Positions 16,134-25,253 of a DNA stretch of 64,000 bases are shown piece after piece. Position 1 is the first letter of the stretch. Every line of letters begins with the position of its first letter. Below the pieces are notes generated by a model, which was given only the letters and a program-made list of their open reading frames with translations, made no database searches and was not told the DNA's origin. Position numbers and translations under genes: made by a program. Source of the DNA: Sporomusaceae bacterium FL31 (lineage in GTDB: Bacteria; Bacillota; Negativicutes; DSM-1736; Dendrosporobacteraceae); the NCBI GenBank assembly GCA_003990955.1, contig BIFV01000018.1, forward strand, positions 1 to 64,000, given 5' to 3'.

Positions 16134-16526
16134 TCATTTTTTGCTTTCTGTTCGCTGGAGGAACTTGTTAATATCGATGATATATCGCTGATGGGTGCCT
16201 TCACCAATTTTTTCTTTCTCATCAAACGCTTCAATCCGGAAAGATAATTTCTTCCCAGAGATTTCAATTAGCTCGGACGTTGCGCGTACCGTCATTCCCA
16301 CCGGTGTTGCCGCCAAGTGGCTGACATTGATCTGGGTTCCCACTGTTGCCAAACCAGCCGGTAAATGAGGGTCAACGGCTGCCAGGCAGGTTCCTTCCAT
16401 TAAGCCAATCATTGCTGGCGTCGCATAAACTGCGACTCCACCACTTCCATACTTGATTGCGGTATTATGCTCAGTTACTTGCTCGGATTTTTCGCTCTTC
16501 ATGCCTAACTGCAGGTTTATTTCCAT
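16134..16526 (-). CDS. Hotdog-fold thioesterase (FlK-like family)
   Basis: This 130-residue hotdog thioesterase resembles the fluoroacetyl-CoA thioesterase group. Signs are YGSGGVAVYATPAMIGLMEGTCLAAV with the helix-positioned Glu, GTQINVSHLAATPVGMTVRATSEL with the conserved His and Thr, and the final strand EGTHQRYIID. The family hydrolyses acyl-CoA esters; the acyl group is unknown, and genuine fluoroacetate use should not be assumed. The ATG has GGGGAGG 6 bases upstream. The stop is adjacent to the stop of the convergent gene, so the transcripts overlap. Confidence 0.88.
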   Translation of the reverse strand: MEINLQLGMKSEKSEQVTEHNTAIKYGSGGVAVYATPAMIGLMEGTCLAAVDPHLPAGLATVGTQINVSHLAATPVGMTVRATSELIEISGKKLSFRIEAFDEKEKIGEGTHQRYIIDINKFLQRTESKK

Positions 16527-16748
16527 CTCAATCCTCCCCAGAATTTTAGGCAGTTTTTATTAACATGATCCGAACTGCCTCAATGCTATTGCTTATAGTT
16601 TAGCCCATTTGCTCAAGATTGATCTCAATTCATGCTAGAATTTTTAGCTACACAAATTTCACTTTAACTTGTAGTATAGCAAAAAAAGGGGAGAAATAGA
16701 ATAGGCTTCCAACGATCAGGCAACACTATCGGCAGGAGGTGTATTTCT

Positions 16749-17300
16749 GTGGCAATTAACTTATCCCAGAAAGAAAAAATGCTTTTAAATGATCAAAAAA
16801 ATCATGAACAGGTTTGTATTCAGAAATATCAATCGTATGCAAGCCAGGCTCAAGACCCACAATTAAAGCAGCTATTTACTTCATTTGCACAATCTGAGCA
16901 GCAGCATCTAAGCACCGTCAATCAGATTCTCAGTGGCCAAGTGCCAAATGTGCAGCAAAAAGGTCAGCAAAACCAGCAACAGAATCAGCAAGGCCAACAA
17001 GGTCAGCAAGGCCAACAGGGGCAGCAGGCTCAAAGAAATCAACAAGGCAGTATGCAATCAGCGACTGCGACTTCCAGTACAACTGCTCAGTCAGCTGCCA
17101 ATTCTAAAGATGCAGAACTGTGTAATGATATGCTCATGACTGAGAAGTATGTTTCCGGTGCTTATGATACAGCAATTTTTGAGTTTGCTGATCCTAGCAT
17201 TCGACAAGTACTGAATCATATTCAAAAAGAAGAGCAAGAACATGGCGAAGGAATTTTTCAATATATGCAAAGCCATGGCATGTACAACGTTCAACAATAA
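16749..17300 (+). CDS. CotF-like spore coat protein with Gln-rich insert
   Basis: This encodes 183 residues from a GTG with AGGAGG 9 bases upstream. The N-terminal helical region (1-60, LSQKEKMLLNDQKNHEQVC ... SEQQHLSTVNQIL) and the C-terminal region (120-183, ELCNDMLMTEKYVSGAYDTAIFEFADPSIRQVLNHIQKEEQEHG) form the ferritin-like helical pair of the CotF/spore coat family. Between them is a Gln/Gly/Asn low-complexity linker made of QQGQQGQ repeats (about 70-105), then a Ser/Thr/Ala stretch. It is a likely spore coat component. It has its own terminator. Confidence 0.88.
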   Translation: MAINLSQKEKMLLNDQKNHEQVCIQKYQSYASQAQDPQLKQLFTSFAQSEQQHLSTVNQILSGQVPNVQQKGQQNQQQNQQGQQGQQGQQGQQAQRNQQGSMQSATATSSTTAQSAANSKDAELCNDMLMTEKYVSGAYDTAIFEFADPSIRQVLNHIQKEEQEHGEGIFQYMQSHGMYNVQQ

Positions 17301-17312
17301 GATGTTTTTACT

Positions 17313-17340
17313 AGAAGCGCTGTAAGGCGCTTCTTTTTAA
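17313..17340 (+). terminator. Terminator after the coat protein gene
   Basis: An 8-bp stem (AGAAGCGC with GCGCTTCT) with a 6-base loop is followed by TTTTAATTTTTG. Confidence 0.85.
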
Positions 17341-17468
17341 TTTTTGTAAAGAATATGCTTTGCAGATGAATCATTATCTTTAATAAATGTACCTTTTGGC
17401 AAAAAAGAGGTATTATATTATTGGTAATCGTTAGCGATTTTAATATTGACCTGGAGGGAAGAATCAAT

Positions 17469-18758
17469 GTGGAGAATCAAGCTTTATTAGCTATTGGTAT
17501 TTTTATTTTTGCGTATGCGATCATTGTTTCAGAAAAAATTCACCGTACAGTCATTGCTTTAGCTGGTGGAGTGGTCATGATTTTGCTGGGAATTGTCTCT
17601 CAGGAAACAGCCATTGCTCATATTGATTTTAATACAATTGGTTTGTTGATCGGTATGATGATTATTGTCAATATTACCAGTGAAACAGGCTTGTTTAGAT
17701 ATTTAGCTATTTGGGCGGCCAAAAAAGTCAATGCTGATCCGGCGCGCTTACTGGTGGTGCTTAGTACATTAACAGCACTATGCTCAGCTCTGCTTGATAA
17801 TGTCACCACAGTCCTGCTTACTGTTCCAGTTACTTTTAGTATCACAGCTCAGCTTAAAGTTCGGCCTGCTCCTTACTTGATTGCTCAGATATTGGCCTCA
17901 AATATTGGCGGTACAGCTACATTAATTGGTGATCCCCCTAATATCATGATTGGCAGTGCTGTGAAAGAACTGGATTTTATGGCGTTTGTTCATAATTTAT
18001 CTTTAGTATGTGGCATTATTTTTATTGTAACCATTGCACTGCTAGTTTTTATTTACCGTAAAGAGCTTATTACTACAGAAGAATTAAAACAGCAGGTCAT
18101 GGAACTGGATGAAACAAAACAGATTCATGATAAGAAATTATTAAAAAAATGTTTGTTTGTCATGGCGTTGACAATTGGCTTGTTTGCGACCCATCGTATG
18201 CTGAATTTGGAATCAGCAACTGCTGCGCTTACTGGTGCCAGCTTACTGCTCTTATTGACTCATGCTAATAATGAGCACGGTCTAGAGCATGTATTGCGCA
18301 AAATTGAATGGCTGGCCATCTTTTTCTTTGCTGGGTTATTCATTTTAGTGGCTGGTCTTGTCGAGACAGGGGTCATTGCTCTGCTCGCCAAAAAGGCTAT
18401 TGAACTGACAGCCGGCAATCTGACTGCTACTGCTATGCTGATTTTGTGGATGAGTGCAATCGCCTCAGCGTTTATTGATAACATTCCGTTCGTTGCAACC
18501 ATGATCCCCATGATTAAAGAAATGAGCAAAATGGGCATTACCAACTTAGAGCCGCTTTGGTGGAGTTTGTCGTTAGGCGCTTGTCTTGGCGGGAATGGGA
18601 CGCTGGTAGGGGCTAGTGCCAATGTGGTGGTGGCTGGTATGGCAGCGCAGGAAGGTCACCCGATTTCTTTCATGAAGTATTTGAAAATCTGTTTTCCACT
18701 GATGATCCTTTCCATTATCATATCAACGATTTATATCTACATTCGCTATTTGTTATAG
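17469..18758 (+). CDS. ArsB/NhaD-type ion transporter (SLC13-like permease)
   Basis: This encodes 429 residues from a GTG at 17469, placed 8 bases after GGAGGGA; a start 16 codons upstream has no ribosome site. About ten to eleven membrane helices are visible. The two pseudo-symmetric family signatures are present: SALLDNVTTVLLTVPV with SNIGGTATLIGDPPNIMIG in the first half, and SAFIDNIPFVATMIP with LGACLGGNGTLVGASANVVVAG in the second. The family moves sodium against protons or exports arsenite or carboxylates; with no ars genes nearby a sodium/proton or anion role is likely. Single gene. Confidence 0.9.
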   Translation: MENQALLAIGIFIFAYAIIVSEKIHRTVIALAGGVVMILLGIVSQETAIAHIDFNTIGLLIGMMIIVNITSETGLFRYLAIWAAKKVNADPARLLVVLSTLTALCSALLDNVTTVLLTVPVTFSITAQLKVRPAPYLIAQILASNIGGTATLIGDPPNIMIGSAVKELDFMAFVHNLSLVCGIIFIVTIALLVFIYRKELITTEELKQQVMELDETKQIHDKKLLKKCLFVMALTIGLFATHRMLNLESATAALTGASLLLLLTHANNEHGLEHVLRKIEWLAIFFFAGLFILVAGLVETGVIALLAKKAIELTAGNLTATAMLILWMSAIASAFIDNIPFVATMIPMIKEMSKMGITNLEPLWWSLSLGACLGGNGTLVGASANVVVAGMAAQEGHPISFMKYLKICFPLMILSIIISTIYIYIRYLL

Positions 18759-18821
18759 CCTTGACTGATAGAGTGAGTGCTTCAGAATATGGATATGCTA
18801 GTAGTGGTATTAAATAATATA

Positions 18822-18850
18822 TAGACAAAATTTCTACTACGATATATAAT
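18822..18850 (+). promoter_or_regulatory. Probable sigma-A promoter for the FAD protein gene
   Basis: A -35 box TAGACA (18822-18827) is followed after 17 bases by a perfect TATAAT (18845-18850), 52 bases before the ATG at 18903. Confidence 0.65.
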
Positions 18851-18902
18851 ACATGTGGCAATTTTGCCGATAGCGCTGTTTACTGCAAAGGGGAGAACTA
18901 AG

Positions 18903-20306
18903 ATGGATATAAAATATGATGTAGCAATAATCGGCGGTGGACCGGCCGGTATTTTTGCTGCCTATGAATTAGTTGAGCGGAATCCAGATATCAATGTCAT
19001 TATGATTGAAGCGGGCCGCGATATCTACAGCCGAAGCTGTCCTATTTCTGAAAAAAAAGTGGAGCACTGTATCAACTGCAAACCTTGCAGCATTATGCGG
19101 GGGTTTGGCGGAGCAGGGGCTTTCTCTGACGGTAAATATAATTTCACGACTCAGTTTGGCGGCTGGCTAAATGAGTATCTTCCTGATGATCAAGTACTTA
19201 ACCTCATCGATTATGTTGACGAAGTCAATCAGAGATATGGAGCGCCCTCAGAGTATTTCAGTACGCAAAACAGCTCGCTAGGCAAACAAGCGATTGGATT
19301 TGGCCTGCATTTGCTTGAAGCACGAGTTAGGCATTTAGGAACAGAAAATAATCTCAAAATTCTTGAGCAAATTTATGAGCAGCTTAAAAATAAAATTACC
19401 ATGGTTTTTAATCAGCATGTTGAGTCAATTGATCAAACTGACAGTGGGTTTTCACTGAATTTGCAGAATGCAGAGCCGGTAAAATGTCGTTATCTGATTG
19501 CAGCTCCTGGGCGGGCTGGGTCAGAATGGTTTGCCGGACAGTGCAAGATTATGGGATTAACCATGCTCAATAACCAAGTTGATGTTGGCGTTAGAATTGA
19601 GATCCCAGCTACAGTGTTTCAACATATTACAGATGAAGTGTATGAGGCAAAGCTGATTTATCGAACCAAACAATATGGGGATTTAGTACGGACTTTTTGT
19701 ATGAATCCTAAAGGATATGTTGTGGCTGAAAATACTGATGGTATTGTCACTGTGAATGGACACAGCTATCGGGATGAAAAGCTGCATAGTAAGAATACGA
19801 ATTTTGCATTGCTGGTCAGCAATCGGTTTAATGAACCTTTCAATGAACCCCATCAATATGGCAAACGCATTGCTTCATTCTCTAATATGCTCGGCGGTGG
19901 GGTGCTGGTACAGCGCTTTGGTGATCTCATAAAAGGCCGTAGAACCAATGAACATCGTTTAGAACAGAGCTTTACAAAGCCGACTTTAAAAGCTACACCA
20001 GGTGATCTAAGTTTAGTACTTCCTAAACGTCATTTAGATAATATCATTGAAATGATTTATGCGTTAAATAACATTGCGCCAGGAATGGCAAATGATGATA
20101 CCCTGTTGTATGGTGTGGAGGTTAAATTTTATAGCTCACGGTTAAAGCTTACCAATCAGCTTGAAACCGAAATTGCCAACATATTTGCCATTGGTGATGG
20201 AGCTGGGGTTACACGAGGCTTATCACAGGCTAGTGCCAGTGGCGTATATGTTGCCCGGATTATCAATGAGAGACTTAAAGCGGCGAGTAGTACAGAAAAG
20301 CTTTAG
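18903..20306 (+). CDS. FAD-dependent oxidoreductase (COG2509-like)
   Basis: This encodes 467 residues from the ATG at 18903, with GGGGAG 7 bases upstream. The N-terminal dinucleotide-binding fold reads VAIIGGGPAGIFAAYEL. A Cys-rich stretch follows (CPISEKKVEHCINCKPCSIM, Cys at four positions), then GFGGAGAFSDGKYN. The C-terminal FAD motif is IFAIGDGAGVTRGLSQASASG. The CX2CX2C-like run next to the flavin could bind a metal or serve in redox, which is inference. The reaction is unknown; related proteins are annotated as FAD-utilising dehydrogenases. Single gene. Confidence 0.9.
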   Translation: MDIKYDVAIIGGGPAGIFAAYELVERNPDINVIMIEAGRDIYSRSCPISEKKVEHCINCKPCSIMRGFGGAGAFSDGKYNFTTQFGGWLNEYLPDDQVLNLIDYVDEVNQRYGAPSEYFSTQNSSLGKQAIGFGLHLLEARVRHLGTENNLKILEQIYEQLKNKITMVFNQHVESIDQTDSGFSLNLQNAEPVKCRYLIAAPGRAGSEWFAGQCKIMGLTMLNNQVDVGVRIEIPATVFQHITDEVYEAKLIYRTKQYGDLVRTFCMNPKGYVVAENTDGIVTVNGHSYRDEKLHSKNTNFALLVSNRFNEPFNEPHQYGKRIASFSNMLGGGVLVQRFGDLIKGRRTNEHRLEQSFTKPTLKATPGDLSLVLPKRHLDNIIEMIYALNNIAPGMANDDTLLYGVEVKFYSSRLKLTNQLETEIANIFAIGDGAGVTRGLSQASASGVYVARIINERLKAASSTEKL

Positions 20307-20317
20307 AAGCATAAAAA

Positions 20318-20352
20318 ATTAAGGCTGATGTACTTGTACATCAGCCTTAATC
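20318..20352. terminator. Bidirectional terminator
   Basis: A perfect stem of about 16 bp (AATTAAGGCTGATGTAC with its complement) and a very short loop lies between convergent genes, with A-runs on the left and T-rich sequence on the right. Confidence 0.85.
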
Positions 20353-20370
20353 TTATACTTTCAATAAGTG

Positions 20371-20880
20371 CTAATTATTGATCCTTGCTTTGCAGGCACG
20401 CTTTTCCAGTGCATAGCCGATTGCCGCGACCATGAAGCCGATTGATAATCCGCTCCAAATTGGTGAACCGCCAATTGCCCATATTGAGCCTAAATGCATA
20501 CCGATTGTTAAGCCAATAAAAAAGCCGCTATAACGAACTGTAATCTTTTTGGGCGTGACACCCTGAGCTTGTAAATTTTCATTAATATGAATGGCTCTAT
20601 TATAGGCTTGCCACATGGAAAATGTCCATAGACCAGGATAAAACTGCAGCCAATGATAATCAATCACTTTGCGGCATTCATCAAAATCGAAATTAAACGA
20701 ATGATGGATGGCTAGATTAAGCTGAGCATTATTATTTATGACAAACTCCATAGCAATCATTAAAATGCCTAAGATATATTCTTGATTATAGAGTTGTCCA
20801 AGACCTGGAATCATAGCTGACCAGCCAAGTGCTGTCCAGGGAGAACGGTAGCTTAATTCGTGCAGTTCATTGATTAGCAA
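20371..20880 (-). CDS. Hypothetical membrane protein with TM2-like turns
   Basis: This encodes 169 residues from a TTG at 20880, chosen because GAGAGGA lies 9 bases upstream; the upstream ATGs lie before that site. A conserved-looking ALGWSAMIPGLGQLYNQEYILGILMIAMEFV stretch resembles the GxGQ(L/F)Y turn of TM2-like and DUF5683-like membrane proteins. Two C-terminal hydrophobic segments (FIGLTIGMHLGSIWAIGG and GLSIGFMVAAIGYAL) follow. The function is unknown. Single gene, convergent with the FAD protein gene. Confidence 0.8.
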   Translation of the reverse strand: MLINELHELSYRSPWTALGWSAMIPGLGQLYNQEYILGILMIAMEFVINNNAQLNLAIHHSFNFDFDECRKVIDYHWLQFYPGLWTFSMWQAYNRAIHINENLQAQGVTPKKITVRYSGFFIGLTIGMHLGSIWAIGGSPIWSGLSIGFMVAAIGYALEKRACKARINN

Positions 20881-21052
20881 AGGTATTGCTCCTCTCAGAT
20901 AAAGATGAAAATTCATCATGGCACTAATCAAAAGATTACCGATTGGTCAAGTAAGAAATAAGCATAGAAAAAATTGCATTTCTTCATTAAATGTATTATA
21001 TGTAAACTAAGACAAGGTTTATGCAGTTCTAGCATTTCATATCGTGGAAGAA

Positions 21053-21559
21053 TTACTCGAATGATAAGCCTGCCAATAGTTGATAATACCTTAACTGTTC
21101 ATCAAGTTTAATGCGGTTAAGACCACTTGGTGATGGAACAACAAAGTCCACGACTCCCCGAACCATAGGTGAAGCTTGCTGTCCGCAGTTTAAAACTGAC
21201 TGCTGAGCGAACTCTTTATACACGCCGATGCCAGCGAAGCAAGCAATTTTAGGTTGATAGTGTTTCAGCTTTTCCAAAAGAAGTTTACGTCCTTCCTGAT
21301 ATTCGGTTTTCGTTATTTCGGCGGCAGTACGGCTGGGACGGGCTACGATGTTGGTGATACCGTAGCCAAAGCTAGGCAAGAGGTGATCCTGCTCTGGTTT
21401 AAGCTGGTAAGGAGTCAAGCCAGCGAGCGCCAGCAGTTTCCAGAAACGGTTGGAGTGACCGGCGAAATGATGACCAGTAACAGCCGAACGCTGACCGGGA
21501 TTAAAGCCAATGAATAGTATCTTCAGCCCAGGGGTTATAATGTCTGAAACAGGGTGCAT
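21053..21559 (-). CDS. mug: Mismatch-specific uracil/thymine-DNA glycosylase (Mug/TDG family)
   Basis: This encodes 168 residues from the ATG at 21559, with AGGAGG 8 bases upstream. It removes uracil or thymine opposite guanine. Motif 1 reads FIGFNPGQRSAVTGHHFAGHSNRFWKLL with the catalytic Asn of GxNPG, and motif 2 is VVPSPSGLNR. Both match the Mug/TDG family, and the length is as expected. Together with the type 4 glycosylase at 11670 it gives two uracil-repair enzymes in the window. Single gene. Confidence 0.93.
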   Translation of the reverse strand: MHPVSDIITPGLKILFIGFNPGQRSAVTGHHFAGHSNRFWKLLALAGLTPYQLKPEQDHLLPSFGYGITNIVARPSRTAAEITKTEYQEGRKLLLEKLKHYQPKIACFAGIGVYKEFAQQSVLNCGQQASPMVRGVVDFVVPSPSGLNRIKLDEQLRYYQLLAGLSFE

Positions 21560-21640
21560 GAGAATTCCTCCTGTTGTTAGATTTAGAAATAAAAATATGG
21601 GAAAATAAATCAAATACTGTTCACAGAAAAGGATTAAAGC

Positions 21641-21871
21641 ATGCTAAAGATAAATATAATTGAGTGGTTAGGTTATATCGCGTCGATCCTGGTGGCTGTT
21701 TCTTTGATGATGAGATCTATTGTGAAATTACGGGTGATTAATACAGTCGGAGCAATATGCTTTACTGGTTATGGTTTTGCTATTCAGGCTATGCCGGTAG
21801 CATTTATTAATCTTTTCATCATCTTTGTTAACAGTTACTACCTCTATATTTACATCAAAGACAAAAAATAA
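21641..21871 (+). CDS. YgjV-like small inner membrane protein
   Basis: This 76-residue protein has two to three hydrophobic helices: WLGYIASILVAVSLMM, INTVGAICFTGYGFAIQAMPVAFINLFIIFVNSYYLY. The pattern GYIAS...M.S...LR..N..GA..F..YG matches YgjV/PQ-loop-like half proteins. The function is unknown. It lies 17 bases before the alcohol dehydrogenase gene and may be co-transcribed with it. Confidence 0.8.
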   Translation: MLKINIIEWLGYIASILVAVSLMMRSIVKLRVINTVGAICFTGYGFAIQAMPVAFINLFIIFVNSYYLYIYIKDKK

Positions 21872-21888
21872 AAAGGTCGTGATGATAA

Positions 21889-23034
21889 ATGAAAAAACTA
21901 GTTTTAGGCGGAGAAGCGCTGATCACCGGAAGTGGCTCACTGGAATATTTAAAAAGTATTGCAGCCAAAAGGGCTTTTATTGTAACTGGCAGTAAGTCGA
22001 TGCTGGAAAATGGAACGATCGCTAAGATTCAAGAATATCTGAAAATCCATCACTGCGCAACTGCAGTTTTTTCAGGGATTGCTAAAAATCCTGATACACA
22101 AGCCATCTTAAAGGGGCTTGCTGCTATGAATGAATTTAAGCCTGATGTAATCATTGCCGTAGGCGGCGGTTCGCCATTAGATGCAGCTAAGGTCATGGCT
22201 CTTTTCTATGAGTATCCGGAAATTACCTTCGAAAACTTTTTTTCTATTGAAATTCCCGAACGCCGTCACAAGCTGAAATTCATTGCCATACCCACTACTT
22301 CGGGAACCGGCAGTGAAGTGACCAAGGCAGCTGTTGTCACTTTTAAAGACCAAAATTTAAAAATTGGCTTAAAGACATTAGCTTTCATCCCTGACATCGC
22401 AATCCTTGATGCTGATTTGACCTTAACAATGCCAGATCATGTCGTAGCCGAGACGGGTATGGATGCCATGACTCATGCTGTTGAAGCCTATACCAATAAC
22501 AATTTAGATGATTTTACCGAAATCATGGCCAAAGGCGCGATTGAGGGACTGATCAAATACTTACCGGTTTCTTATCAGGAAAAGACAGTTGAAAGCCGCG
22601 AGAAAGTTCATCACTATCAAAGTTTAGCAGGGTATGCCTTTGATAATGTTGGCTTAGGAATGGCTCATGGAATCGCCCATGCAATTGGCGGCAAATTTGA
22701 TTTAGGCCATGGGTTAATTAATGCGATCGCCTTACCTTATGTACTGAGGTATAATTCTAGCAGTCCACTGGTTCATGAAAAACTGTCCGGCTTGGCCCGG
22801 GTTATTGGAGCCAATAGCTTTATTGCAGCCATTCAAAAAATGAATGTTCTACTACATATCCCTCGATCATTTGCTCAAACAGGTATACCTAAAGAACAAT
22901 TTTTTAGCGATTTTGATGAATTGGTCGAAAATTCGCTGAAGGGTTCGACTAGAGCCAATCCGGTAGCAGTCAGTGCTGAAGATATGGCTATATTATTAAC
23001 CAGTATGTATGAAGGCAGTGAATTCAGTGACTAA
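21889..23034 (+). CDS. Iron-containing alcohol dehydrogenase
   Basis: This 381-residue group III dehydrogenase has an N-terminal NAD(P)-binding fold (AVGGGSPLDAAKVMA, IPTTSGTGSEVT). The C-terminal iron-binding domain has D/H ligands in DAMTHAVEAYT, GMAHGIAHAIGG and DLGHGLINAIALPY. It interconverts an alcohol and an aldehyde or ketone; the substrate is unknown. The next gene, an SDR oxidoreductase, overlaps the end by 8 bases, so the two dehydrogenases are translationally coupled and probably act in one pathway. Confidence 0.92.
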   Translation: MKKLVLGGEALITGSGSLEYLKSIAAKRAFIVTGSKSMLENGTIAKIQEYLKIHHCATAVFSGIAKNPDTQAILKGLAAMNEFKPDVIIAVGGGSPLDAAKVMALFYEYPEITFENFFSIEIPERRHKLKFIAIPTTSGTGSEVTKAAVVTFKDQNLKIGLKTLAFIPDIAILDADLTLTMPDHVVAETGMDAMTHAVEAYTNNNLDDFTEIMAKGAIEGLIKYLPVSYQEKTVESREKVHHYQSLAGYAFDNVGLGMAHGIAHAIGGKFDLGHGLINAIALPYVLRYNSSSPLVHEKLSGLARVIGANSFIAAIQKMNVLLHIPRSFAQTGIPKEQFFSDFDELVENSLKGSTRANPVAVSAEDMAILLTSMYEGSEFSD

Positions 23035-23779
23035 AACGTGTTTGGTAACAGGGGGTGCCCAAGGGATTGGTGCGGCAATAGCCAGGGCATTTGCCAGCCG
23101 GGGCTATGATATTATTATCATCGATATTGATCAGCAGGCTTGCCAGGAAACTAGCGAGGCTATTGGTGCCGCAGGAGGACGCGCTGGTTATTATGTAATT
23201 GATATAAAAAACGAGCAGTCGGTTGCCGGCGTAATGGCTGATCTTGCCAAGCAAGCTATCACAATCGACATATTGATCAATAATGCTGGAATTTCACAGG
23301 CAACTCCACTGGAGGCGCCCATGCAGGAATGGGATAAGGTCATGAATACAAACCTGCGCGGAGCTTACTTGATGGTCAAGTATGGGCTAGACTTGCTTAA
23401 AGCAGGCAGCAGTATTATCAATATCGCTTCGACTCGTGCGATCATGTCAGAAGCTGATTGGCATGCTTATGCTGCAGCGAAGGGCGGGCTTGTTGCACTG
23501 ACACATTCGCTAGCAATCAGCTTAGGGGAAAGCGGAATTCGGGTCAATGCAATTAGTCCTGGCTGGATTGAAGTTTCAGAGTGGCAGAAAAGCAGTAACC
23601 GTCATGCAGCTGACTTACGTCCTTGTGATATGAAACAGCATCCTGTAGGGCGAGTGGGTAAACCGGAAGATATCGCGGCAGCTTGTCTATTTTTAGCGTC
23701 AGAAGAAGCTGGGTTTATTACGGGTACTAATTTGGTTGTCGATGGCGGCATGACTGTCAAAATGATTTATGAAAAATAA
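23027..23779 (+). CDS. Short-chain dehydrogenase/reductase
   Basis: This classical SDR has about 250 residues. The cofactor loop is TGGAQGIGAAIA, followed by NNAGIS, catalytic Ser in INIASTRA and the YxxxK pair in YAAAKGG. It ends with VVDGGMTVK. The aspartate pair after strand 2 (IIDID) suggests NAD rather than NADP. The start is set at the GTG at 23027 (GAAGG 11 bases upstream); the ATG at 23009 is possible. It overlaps the alcohol dehydrogenase gene. It lies 1.7 kb upstream of the split transketolase unit, but TRIC and SOD genes intervene, so a shared pathway is only a guess. Confidence 0.9.
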   Translation: MTKTCLVTGGAQGIGAAIARAFASRGYDIIIIDIDQQACQETSEAIGAAGGRAGYYVIDIKNEQSVAGVMADLAKQAITIDILINNAGISQATPLEAPMQEWDKVMNTNLRGAYLMVKYGLDLLKAGSSIINIASTRAIMSEADWHAYAAAKGGLVALTHSLAISLGESGIRVNAISPGWIEVSEWQKSSNRHAADLRPCDMKQHPVGRVGKPEDIAAACLFLASEEAGFITGTNLVVDGGMTVKMIYEK

Positions 23780-23925
23780 CTTGCAGTTTCGTTTGCGGCT
23801 GTGGGATGACAATGATTTCTAAGCTGCGTTATTTAAAGTTTACTTACTAGCAGTTTGCTCATTCTAGGCTTACGATATCCAATGACTAACCGCTATTTTA
23901 GTAAGCGATAAGGAATGAGGATTTT

Positions 23926-24525
23926 ATGATTGTACTTGACGTATTAGGAATAGTCGGAACCATTGCTTTTGCACTGGCAGGAGCTTTGACCGGCATTCAA
24001 AAGAAATTGGATGTTTTTGGTGTTCTTATGTTAGCGATTACTACAGCAGCCGGGGGCGGAATATTAAGAGATCTTTTGATTGGCAATACGCCGCCAGTTG
24101 CGTTTCGTGATCCCACGTTTGTCATGATCAGCATTGTTTCAGCGATTGCAGCTTGTCTCGTATACCGCCAAATTACTCGATTTAATCATGTTATTCAATT
24201 TTGTGATGCCATTGGGCTTGGCGCATTTACAGCCGCAGGAGCCAATATGGCTATTCAGTATGATATCAATACTCCGTTCATCATGATCGTTCTTGGAGTT
24301 ACTACTGGCGTAGGCGGCGGGGTAATTAGAGATCTTTTTGTGCAGGAAATTCCGTTTGTTTTTCGAAAAGAGATTTATGCTGTAGCCTCCATTGTTGGTG
24401 CTGCCTGTCTTTATTATACACAGTCCATCTTGCCTGATACTGCCCCGGCTTATTTATGCTTTATTGTAACCTCTGTGATTCGAATATTAAGTATTGTTTA
24501 TGACATCCATCTGCCTGTCCTCTAA
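23926..24525 (+). CDS. TRIC-type channel family protein (UPF0126)
   Basis: This 199-residue membrane protein contains two copies of the TRIC/UPF0126 unit. The first has AFALAGALTGIQKKLDVFGV and TAAGGGILRDLLIG; the second has GLGAFTAAGANMA and TTGVGGGVIRDLFVQEIPFVF. Together they make about seven helices. The family forms trimeric cation channels. The ATG follows GGAATGAGGATTTT. Single gene with a strong terminator. Confidence 0.92.
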   Translation: MIVLDVLGIVGTIAFALAGALTGIQKKLDVFGVLMLAITTAAGGGILRDLLIGNTPPVAFRDPTFVMISIVSAIAACLVYRQITRFNHVIQFCDAIGLGAFTAAGANMAIQYDINTPFIMIVLGVTTGVGGGVIRDLFVQEIPFVFRKEIYAVASIVGAACLYYTQSILPDTAPAYLCFIVTSVIRILSIVYDIHLPVL

Positions 24526-24549
24526 TCAGACTATGCCAAGGAATTACTA

Positions 24550-24601
24550 AAAAGTAAGCATAGGAGTCGGCCCGGGCTGAGTGACTCTTATGCTTACTTT
24601 T
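24550..24601. terminator. Bidirectional terminator
   Basis: A 19-bp stem (24550-24568 with 24583-24601, one G-T pair) has A-rich and T-rich outer ends. It lies between the convergent TRIC and SOD genes. Confidence 0.88.
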
Positions 24602-24612
24602 CGTGATTCTCT

Positions 24613-25191
24613 TTAGTCTGACAAATGACGAGCCCAACGAATGATACCACAGGCCAGGCGTTTGCCAGAGTTACCAGAAGGCTGAGTGCGATAGTCGTCA
24701 GGATTTTCATGAATGATGACTGTTTTGTCAATAATATCAGCTACTTGGAATTTATCGGTAAAAAAGGTCATTGTGGCCCGGCCATGGTTTGAGAATAAGA
24801 CTGGAAAATCACCGGCATGATTGCCGTGAGGTTGATTGGTTGGATTCCAGTGACTGCCGGCAGCAGTGAACGGATCTTCCGGATCACCAACTTCACAGCT
24901 GCAATTTTCGTGCAGATGAAAGCCGTGAGGTCCTACTGGCTGCCGGTTGCCTTGAGCCGGACGATAAGGCGGCAGTCCGCAGACATCGACCGACACTTCT
25001 GTGCCGCCCGGAATATCCCGGAAAGTTACAATGCCTCTAATCCGTGGAGCAAGCGGGCCGCCTTTTATTCTCGCCACGGCAGTCCTTGTTGGCAGACCGG
25101 TATCAGGCCAACATTGATCAAGCGATTTGCATTTCCAGCACAAACATTTATTGTGTTCTGGATCTGTCTGATAACGCCTAGGGTCATTCAT
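24613..25191 (-). CDS. Cu/Zn superoxide dismutase family protein with N-terminal Cys cluster
   Basis: This encodes 192 residues from the ATG at 25191 (CGGAGG 9 bases upstream). The SOD beta-barrel has its metal ligands: GFHLHENCSCEVGD (Cu His pair and disulfide Cys), SHWNPTNQPHGNHAGDFP (bridging and Zn ligands), VIIHENPDDY (last Cu His) and SGNSGKRLACGII. It lacks a signal peptide, unlike most bacterial Cu/Zn SODs. Instead the N-terminus carries CLCWKCKSLDQC, a four-Cys cluster (CxCxxCx5C) that could bind metal. Cytoplasmic or forespore location is inference. Single gene. Confidence 0.9.
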   Translation of the reverse strand: MNDPRRYQTDPEHNKCLCWKCKSLDQCWPDTGLPTRTAVARIKGGPLAPRIRGIVTFRDIPGGTEVSVDVCGLPPYRPAQGNRQPVGPHGFHLHENCSCEVGDPEDPFTAAGSHWNPTNQPHGNHAGDFPVLFSNHGRATMTFFTDKFQVADIIDKTVIIHENPDDYRTQPSGNSGKRLACGIIRWARHLSD

Positions 25192-25253
25192 TTTATTCAC
25201 CCTCCGTTAGATAGAATCAGTCATTTAGTTTATACTATGATAGAGGGTAAAAA

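Noticed and set aside
16960..17050. Gln/Gly repeat DNA in the coat protein gene as a possible tandem repeat or CRISPR-like element
   Set aside because: The repeats are irregular, in frame and without spacers; they encode a low-complexity linker.
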